DNA of 59,834 bases from an uncultured Eubacterium sp. Lineage in GTDB: Bacteria; Bacillota; Clostridia; Lachnospirales; Lachnospiraceae. The position numbers were made by a program, and so were the translations under genes. The number at the start of each line of letters is the position of its first letter. The stretch's first letter is position 1. Below, piece after piece: positions 55,496 to 59,834 of the stretch. The stretch covers positions 1 through 59,834 of the forward strand of contig CAKRGF010000014.1 of the NCBI GenBank assembly GCA_934322085.1, given 5' to 3'. The notes beneath the pieces were generated by a model. The model saw only the letters and a program-made list of their open reading frames with translations, was not told the DNA's origin and ran no database searches.

Positions 55496-56527
55496 TTATC
55501 TCTGTACACGACCGGAGCCATCGCCACCAGCGAGTTTCAAAACTTCATCCATGGAAACCATGTTGTAGTCTCCTTCGATGGAGTGTTTCAAACAAGAAGC
55601 AGCTACAGCAAACTCGATTGTTTCCTGTGGACCGTACTCATTCAGGCAGGCACAAATCAAACCGCCGCCAAAACTGTCGCCACCGCCTACACGGTCAACG
55701 ATATGCATTTTATATTTCTTACTGAAGTAATATTCTTTTCCATCATACAACATAGCGGACCAGTTGTTATCATTTGCAGAAATGGACTCACGGAGAGTAA
55801 TTGCAACTTTCTCAAATCCAAAACGGTCTGCCAACTGTTTGGCAACATCTTTGTAACCCTCATGATTTACCGTACCGGTTGTAACGTCTGTGCCTTTGGA
55901 AGTAATGCCAAATACATCTGCGGCATCCTCTTCATTGGCGATACATACATCAACATACTGGCAAAGCTCAGCCATCACCTTGCCTGCTTTTTCTTTGCTC
56001 CACAATTTATTGCGGTAGTTCAAATCACAGGAAATGGTAACACCTGCTTCTTTTGCAGCTTTACAAGCCTCTAAACAAATCTCAGCCACTTCATCATTCA
56101 GCGCCGGAGTAATTCCGGTAAAATGGAACCACGAAACACCTTCAAAAATTTTCTTCCAGTCAAAATCTGATTTAGAAGCTGTTGCAATGGAAGAACCTGC
56201 ACGGTCATAAATAACTTTGGAAGGTCTCTGGGAAGCACCTTTTTCCAAATAGTAAATACCAACACGGTCACCACCGCGCACGATATCGGTTGTATCAACA
56301 CCATATTTTCTCAAAGAATTTACAGCAGCCTGACCAATCTCATGTGTAGGAAGTTTTGAAACAAACTTTGCATCCAAACCATAATTTGCAAGGGAAACTG
56401 CAACGTTTGCCTCACCGCCGCCAAAAGTTGCACCAAGTGTATCTGCCTGTACAAAACGATAATATCCTTCCGGTGCCAGTCTCAACATCAATTCACCAAA
56501 TGTAACTACTTTCTTTGCCATTTTCAT
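55496..56527 (-). CDS. kdgK: 2-keto-3-deoxygluconate kinase (PfkB family)
   Basis: 343 residues. PfkB signatures GGGEANVAVSLANYG (substrate site) and DRVGGGDSFGGGLICA (catalytic Asp, anion hole). The pairing with eda and an IclR regulator makes 2-keto-3-deoxygluconate the likely substrate. It yields KDPG, which Eda splits into pyruvate and glyceraldehyde 3-phosphate. The substrate usually comes from uronates of pectin. The start is ATG 56527 or the ATG two codons later. It is 26 bp behind eda. Confidence 0.9.
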   Translation of the reverse strand: MKMAKKVVTFGELMLRLAPEGYYRFVQADTLGATFGGGEANVAVSLANYGLDAKFVSKLPTHEIGQAAVNSLRKYGVDTTDIVRGGDRVGIYYLEKGASQRPSKVIYDRAGSSIATASKSDFDWKKIFEGVSWFHFTGITPALNDEVAEICLEACKAAKEAGVTISCDLNYRNKLWSKEKAGKVMAELCQYVDVCIANEEDAADVFGITSKGTDVTTGTVNHEGYKDVAKQLADRFGFEKVAITLRESISANDNNWSAMLYDGKEYYFSKKYKMHIVDRVGGGDSFGGGLICACLNEYGPQETIEFAVAASCLKHSIEGDYNMVSMDEVLKLAGGDGSGRVQR

Positions 56528-56553
56528 TCATCCTCCAAAATACTTTTTAATAA

Positions 56554-57192
56554 TTAACCGCGGATTTTCTTTACCAATGCGGCTGCATCAGCGGTCATTT
56601 TCTGAATCTCATCAAATTTACCGGCTTTTACCAAATCACCTTTTACCATCCAGCTTCCGCCGCATGCCAAAATACGGTCATACTCAAGGTACTCTTCTAC
56701 ATTGTTCAAATTAATACCACCGGTTGGCATAAACTGAAGCATTGTATAAGGAGCTGCAACTGCCTTAATCATCTTCAAACCGCCTGCCGGCTCAGCAGGG
56801 AAGAATTTTACAACGTCAAGTCCCATCTCAATCGCCTGCTCCATCTCACTTGGTGTCTGTGTACCAGGTGTAACCGGAATGTCACGGTCGATACAATATT
56901 TTACAATTTTCGGATTAAATCCAGGACTTACAATAAATTTAGCACCGGCAGCAACCGCACGGTCTACCTGCTCAGTTGTCAAAACTGTTCCTGCACCAAC
57001 AAGCATTTCCGGATATTTTTCAGAAATGATGCGAATCGACTCTTCTGCTGCTTCGGTACGGAATGTAACCTCTGCACAAGGAAGACCGCCCTCGCACAAT
57101 GCTTTTGCCAATGGCTCTGCATCCTTTGCGTCGTCAAGTACAACAACAGGAACAATACCAATTTTTTTGATTTCTTCTAAAACCTTGTTCAT
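56554..57192 (-). CDS. eda: KDPG / 4-hydroxy-2-oxoglutarate aldolase
   Basis: 212 residues from the ATG at 57192 (GGAGG five bases upstream). It shows PCAEVTFRTEAAEESI (catalytic Glu), VGAGTVLT, IVSPGFNPKIV, VTPGTQTPSEMEQA and VVKFFPAEPAGG with the Schiff-base Lys. Usual length for the class I aldolase. First gene of the two-gene unit and directly controlled by the operator at 57253-57282. Confidence 0.93.
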   Translation of the reverse strand: MNKVLEEIKKIGIVPVVVLDDAKDAEPLAKALCEGGLPCAEVTFRTEAAEESIRIISEKYPEMLVGAGTVLTTEQVDRAVAAGAKFIVSPGFNPKIVKYCIDRDIPVTPGTQTPSEMEQAIEMGLDVVKFFPAEPAGGLKMIKAVAAPYTMLQFMPTGGINLNNVEEYLEYDRILACGGSWMVKGDLVKAGKFDEIQKMTADAAALVKKIRG

Positions 57193-57252
57193 AATAGCCT
57201 CCATTTTTATCTTTACTTTTTTTGTATCATATGATATTCTACTATTGTTCCG

Positions 57253-57282
57253 CATCGTGAAACATCATTTCACATCGTGAAC
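57253..57282. promoter_or_regulatory. Likely IclR/KdgR operator
   Basis: Perfect palindrome GTGAAA-CATCA-TTTCAC (57257-57273) embedded in a 20-bp-spaced direct repeat of CATCGTGAA (57253 and 57273). It lies just downstream of the eda promoter, where a bound regulator would block transcription. Confidence 0.7.
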
Positions 57283-57291
57283 CATGTTTTT

Positions 57292-57319
57292 ATTATACTG
57301 CATTTCTTCTTATTGTCAA
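57292..57319 (-). promoter_or_regulatory. Promoter of eda-kdgK
   Basis: TTGACA (57314-57319) and TATAAT (57292-57297), 16-base spacer, minus strand. The leader of about 95 bases contains the palindromic operator. Confidence 0.85.
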
Positions 57320-57361
57320 CAAAAAAGCAGTAAAATATAAAGAAACAAAGGGAGAATTTTT

Positions 57362-58105
57362 ATGGAATCCAAAAATCCAATTCAGGTTGCTGATAAATTA
57401 TTTCTTGTTCTGGAAACACTTGCAAGAACCGGTCCGATTGGACTGTCGGATTTATGCCGGGAGGTTTCTTTGAACAAAACAACGGTGCACCGCCTGTTAA
57501 ATTCACTTCTTTATATGGGATATGTACGGCAGGACACACAAACTTCCCGCTACAGCTTAAGTTTTAAAATATGGGATATTGCAAATCAATTCGTCTCAAA
57601 AATCGATATTGTGGAAGAGGCTCGCCCAAGCCTTCGTGAACTCGCAGCGAAAACCGGTGAAACCGTCCATCTCGTACAGATTGATGGCATTCATGCGATT
57701 TATATTGCCAAGGAAGAATCCGAAAATTCCGTGCGGTTAGTCTCTATGGTCGGCAAACGAATTCCACTCTACTGTTCCGGTGTCGGAAAAGCCCTGCTTG
57801 CCGATATGTCAGATGACGAAATCAAAAGTATCTGGGACAAAAGCGACAAGACGCCACTGACGGAGCATACCATCACGGATTTTTCAAAATTTATGGAAGA
57901 AATTGAAGAAACCAGAAAACGCGGCTATGCTATGGATAATGAAGAAAATGAATTGGGCGTGCGCTGCATCGCCGCCAGCATAAAACACGGTGAACAGAAG
58001 CCGCAATACGCATTTAGTATTTCAGCTCCCATTCACCGCATGGATGAAAAACGTATGAAAGAAATCGCCGACTATGCACTGGCAATGAAAAAAATCAATC
58101 TTTAA
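57362..58105 (+). CDS. IclR-family regulator, probably of 2-keto-3-deoxygluconate catabolism
   Basis: 247 residues. N-terminal winged helix (about 8-75: GLSDLCREVSLNKTTVHRLL) and C-terminal IclR effector domain (about 85-245: YCSGVGKALLAD, RKRGYAMDNEENELGVRCIAA). Its divergent position next to eda-kdgK and the palindrome in between point to a KdgR-like repressor that responds to 2-keto-3-deoxygluconate (inference). Its 3' end overlaps the convergent gene by 11 bases. Confidence 0.85.
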   Translation: MESKNPIQVADKLFLVLETLARTGPIGLSDLCREVSLNKTTVHRLLNSLLYMGYVRQDTQTSRYSLSFKIWDIANQFVSKIDIVEEARPSLRELAAKTGETVHLVQIDGIHAIYIAKEESENSVRLVSMVGKRIPLYCSGVGKALLADMSDDEIKSIWDKSDKTPLTEHTITDFSKFMEEIEETRKRGYAMDNEENELGVRCIAASIKHGEQKPQYAFSISAPIHRMDEKRMKEIADYALAMKKINL

Positions 58106-58733
58106 CGCGAACCGATGGGTTCAATGCAAAGACAAACAGAAGTGCCTGAACCGCTAACAGTGTGTTCAGCACTTTTTTCATTAGATTATAAAAGGTATCT
58201 AGTGTAAGTGTAATATCTGCCGCACTCAAAAGTCTTATGGCTTCAACCATTTCAAATCCAAAGCTAAGTACTAAGAGAATACCAGCGCAAAATGTCAGTG
58301 CCTTATTTCCCCAGTTCTGATAATACAAAAAAAAGATGATCAGGCAGATTAACTCAATCGCACCCAATATCATAAAACTTAACGGGTCACCATTGTCTCC
58401 GCGGTAATGAATCGGTATGTAAATTAAATTATCCACTGCTAACAAAAGCATCATCGCAAATCCAAGAATAATATTTTTATCTGCTCCATTTCCCTGCGCA
58501 ATTTTGTGCACACCAAAAGCAAACATCAGTGCCGCCACAAAGGCAAATGGCGTAATCAGCAAAAACAAAATAACAACCGGCATCGACACATCATAATTGC
58601 TGTAGTATTCACTTAACAAAAGAATTGCCTGCACCAACGTAAATGCTCCCAGAAATAAAGTAATCAGCGTCAATACACGCACCGGCATTCCCCATTTTTT
58701 ATCCTGCAATGTAATTGTGTGGTTTTCGTTCAT
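58095..58733 (-). CDS. Hypothetical polytopic membrane protein
   Basis: 212 residues, six membrane helices (about 18-40, 50-75, 85-105, 117-137, 143-162, 186-205) and a short charged N-terminus. No signature motif recognised, and no enzyme residues stand out. Probably single-gene transcription. Confidence 0.6.
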   Translation of the reverse strand: MNENHTITLQDKKWGMPVRVLTLITLFLGAFTLVQAILLLSEYYSNYDVSMPVVILFLLITPFAFVAALMFAFGVHKIAQGNGADKNIILGFAMMLLLAVDNLIYIPIHYRGDNGDPLSFMILGAIELICLIIFFLYYQNWGNKALTFCAGILLVLSFGFEMVEAIRLLSAADITLTLDTFYNLMKKVLNTLLAVQALLFVFALNPSVRVKD

Positions 58734-58790
58734 CTAAATCCCTCCTGCATAAATATATTTTTATTTTATAACCAGTTTTTCTTTATCTCT

Positions 58791-58916
58791 TTAACTTGTC
58801 GCCAACCTAATTATTTCCTGTAAAACGTTTTGTTTGATACTTGTCTTCTCAGATAACTGCATCATTTTAATAATCTCCTGTGCGTAATATTCTTTCGAAA
58901 ACACCTTATTAATCAT
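58791..58916 (-). CDS. Possible 41-residue small protein
   Basis: ATG at 58916 to TAA at 58791 encodes a basic amphipathic helix-like peptide (INKVFSKEYYAQEIIKMMQ and more). A TATAAT lies upstream, but no clear ribosome site. An internal in-frame ATG at 58865 does have GGAG nine bases ahead and would give 24 residues. No homologue is recalled. It may be a gene remnant. The rest of 58734-58997 is AT-rich leader DNA. Confidence 0.25.
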   Translation of the reverse strand: MINKVFSKEYYAQEIIKMMQLSEKTSIKQNVLQEIIRLATS

Positions 58917-58997
58917 TATACACCAATTTATATTATAAAAAAAGAATTAATTTAATTTAGTTTGTGCATACTAATAGAGGAAATGGAGGTAATTACG

Positions 58998-59456
58998 ATG
59001 CAATTAACAGAACAGGAAACCAACGTAATCAAAGATTTACAGACACAGGAAAAAGCATGTGTTGACAAATACCGCTTTTATGAGCAGTCTGCCCATGACG
59101 AAGAACTGAAAAACTTATTTCACCGCATTGGTGATGAGGAGCAGGAGCATTTTGACTCCTTAGGTATGGTACTCAAAGGAGATGTACCAAATGTAAGTGC
59201 AGCCCGCAGCGGTATGGAGGGATACACGCCTTCCGAAAGTTACGAAGCAGGTAACAACTCCGAAGAGAAAAAACATGACCAATTTTTATGTACTGACTGT
59301 ATTGCAACAGAAAAACTCGTTTCATCCACCTATAATGATGATGTTTTCCGTTTTTCTGCCAGCAATATCCGAAGACTTTTAAATCACATCCAGACAGAAG
59401 AACAAAATCACGCAGAGATGATTTATAAATACAAAACCGCAAACAATATGGCATAG
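58998..59456 (+). CDS. Rubrerythrin-like / CotF-like ferritin-fold protein
   Basis: 152 residues from the ATG at 58998 (GGAGG eight bases upstream). It has two helical halves with iron-ligand motifs DEEQEHFDSL and TEEQNHAEMI, as in ferritin-like spore-coat and rubrerythrin relatives, and a central LCTDCIATEK. It lacks the rubredoxin domain of true rubrerythrin. The role could be in oxygen or peroxide defence, or in spore coat. Both are inference. Confidence 0.7.
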   Translation: MQLTEQETNVIKDLQTQEKACVDKYRFYEQSAHDEELKNLFHRIGDEEQEHFDSLGMVLKGDVPNVSAARSGMEGYTPSESYEAGNNSEEKKHDQFLCTDCIATEKLVSSTYNDDVFRFSASNIRRLLNHIQTEEQNHAEMIYKYKTANNMA

Positions 59457-59496
59457 TTTGTCATAGTTTCTCCTCGCTGCGCATACAATGATACAA

Positions 59497-59555
59497 GGGT
59501 ACCAAAGTCCAGACTCGTTCATGCTCGCATGATAAGAGGCTGGACCTTGGTACCC
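59497..59555. repeat. 59-bp imperfect palindrome at the head of repeat copy 1
   Basis: Arms GGGTACCAAAGTCCAG and CTGGACCTTGGTACCC pair with one mismatch, and the stem continues with partial pairing to the loop at ATGCTCGCAT. It may also terminate the rubrerythrin-like gene 40 bases upstream. Confidence 0.7.
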
Positions 59556-59834
59556 GCCAAACATGAGAAAGCAGCGATTTATGCAATAAATCCGCGGATT
59601 TCGAATGTTTGCAGGATTGCGGAAGTTGTGAAACAACGGAGCAATCCGTATCATTGTTTGCAATTCAACAAGGCACAAAGTCCAGACTCGTTCATGCTTG
59701 CATGATAAGAGGCTGGACCTTGGTACCCGCCAAACATGAAAAAGTAGCGATTTATGTAATAAATCCGCGGATTTCGAATGTTTGCAGGATTGCGGAAGTT
59801 GTGAAACAACGGAGCAATCCGTATCATTGTTTGC
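59504..59834. repeat. Tandem 173-bp repeat, second copy cut by the window end
   Basis: Copy 1 is 59504-59676 and copy 2 starts at 59677, with 158 bases visible. Only about five differences are seen, all transitions. Each copy holds the GTCCAG hairpin, the perfect palindrome AAATCCGCGGATTT (first at 59588-59601), and a hairpin with arms GGATTGC/GCAATCC (59614-59647). No credible gene lies in 59457-59834. Confidence 0.85.

Noticed and set aside
59379..59678. Minus-strand reading frame of 99 codons across the end repeats
   Set aside because: It spans the rubrerythrin-like gene end and a palindrome-rich repeat and has neither ribosome site nor plausible composition.

Overview
The window looks like chromosomal DNA from a gut Clostridium-group anaerobe, most likely family Lachnospiraceae. 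The evidence is low G+C, strong AGGAGG ribosome sites, lysine-rich exported proteins with DUF6273, BspA-type leucine-rich repeats and Fn3-like tails, RNase Y, an FMN-riboswitch rib operon, a FliB-type methylase and Rpn-family nucleases. No rRNA, tRNA, CRISPR array or complete insertion sequence was seen. Genus is not assigned. Relatives of Lachnospira, Roseburia or Agathobacter would fit, but that is inference.

Left third (1-23700, almost all minus strand). This is a surface-protein locus. Reading in the direction of transcription it begins with a membrane Ser/Thr kinase carrying a zinc ribbon and PASTA repeats. A cytoplasmic helix-turn-helix-like protein and a 1174-residue leucine-rich-repeat (LRR) protein follow, ending at a strong terminator. 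Next come a 1546-residue protein with a papain-like/CHAP-like domain, LRRs and Ig folds, an NPCBM protein, and a frameshifted GT-C glycosyltransferase. Four DUF6273 proteins and two small exported proteins complete the locus, one of the small genes being interrupted by a stop codon. Two DUF6273 genes share a 419-bp identical block and a 51-bp identical block that flank a 78/81-bp hypervariable segment. The changes there fall mainly at codon positions 1 and 2, a pattern reminiscent of diversity-generating retroelement targets, although no reverse transcriptase lies in the window.

Middle (23700-45000). A MoxR-DUF58-DUF4129-like operon carries a GH43 glycosidase and a BlaI-type repressor at its end. 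It lies directly downstream of ribD-ribE-ribBA-ribH, which is controlled by an FMN riboswitch. A DUF2798 protein is read divergently. Next is an AbiEi-AbiEii toxin-antitoxin pair in one operon with two HD-domain proteins, then a zinc-ribbon protein, a methyltransferase-like membrane protein and a NERD protein. A GH43 gene runs into a response regulator, an intramembrane-sensing kinase and an ABC exporter; 11-bp-spaced direct repeats lie ahead of the exporter genes. The 330-bp gap between the exporter and the NERD gene holds the most unusual DNA of the window: ten GTTGAC/GTCAAC half-sites in strictly alternating orientation, spaced alternately 30-31 and 21-22 bp, making five 52-53-bp units.

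Right third (45000-59834). This contains RNase Y, a FliB-like protein, an Rpn nuclease, a membrane kinase-like protein with an altered DFG motif, an exported Fn3 protein, a methyltransferase, and a BlaI/BlaR1-like pair with its operator. It ends with the eda-kdgK pair for 2-keto-3-deoxygluconate catabolism, a divergent IclR regulator with a palindromic operator, a membrane protein and a rubrerythrin-like protein. The window closes inside a 173-bp tandem repeat rich in palindromes.
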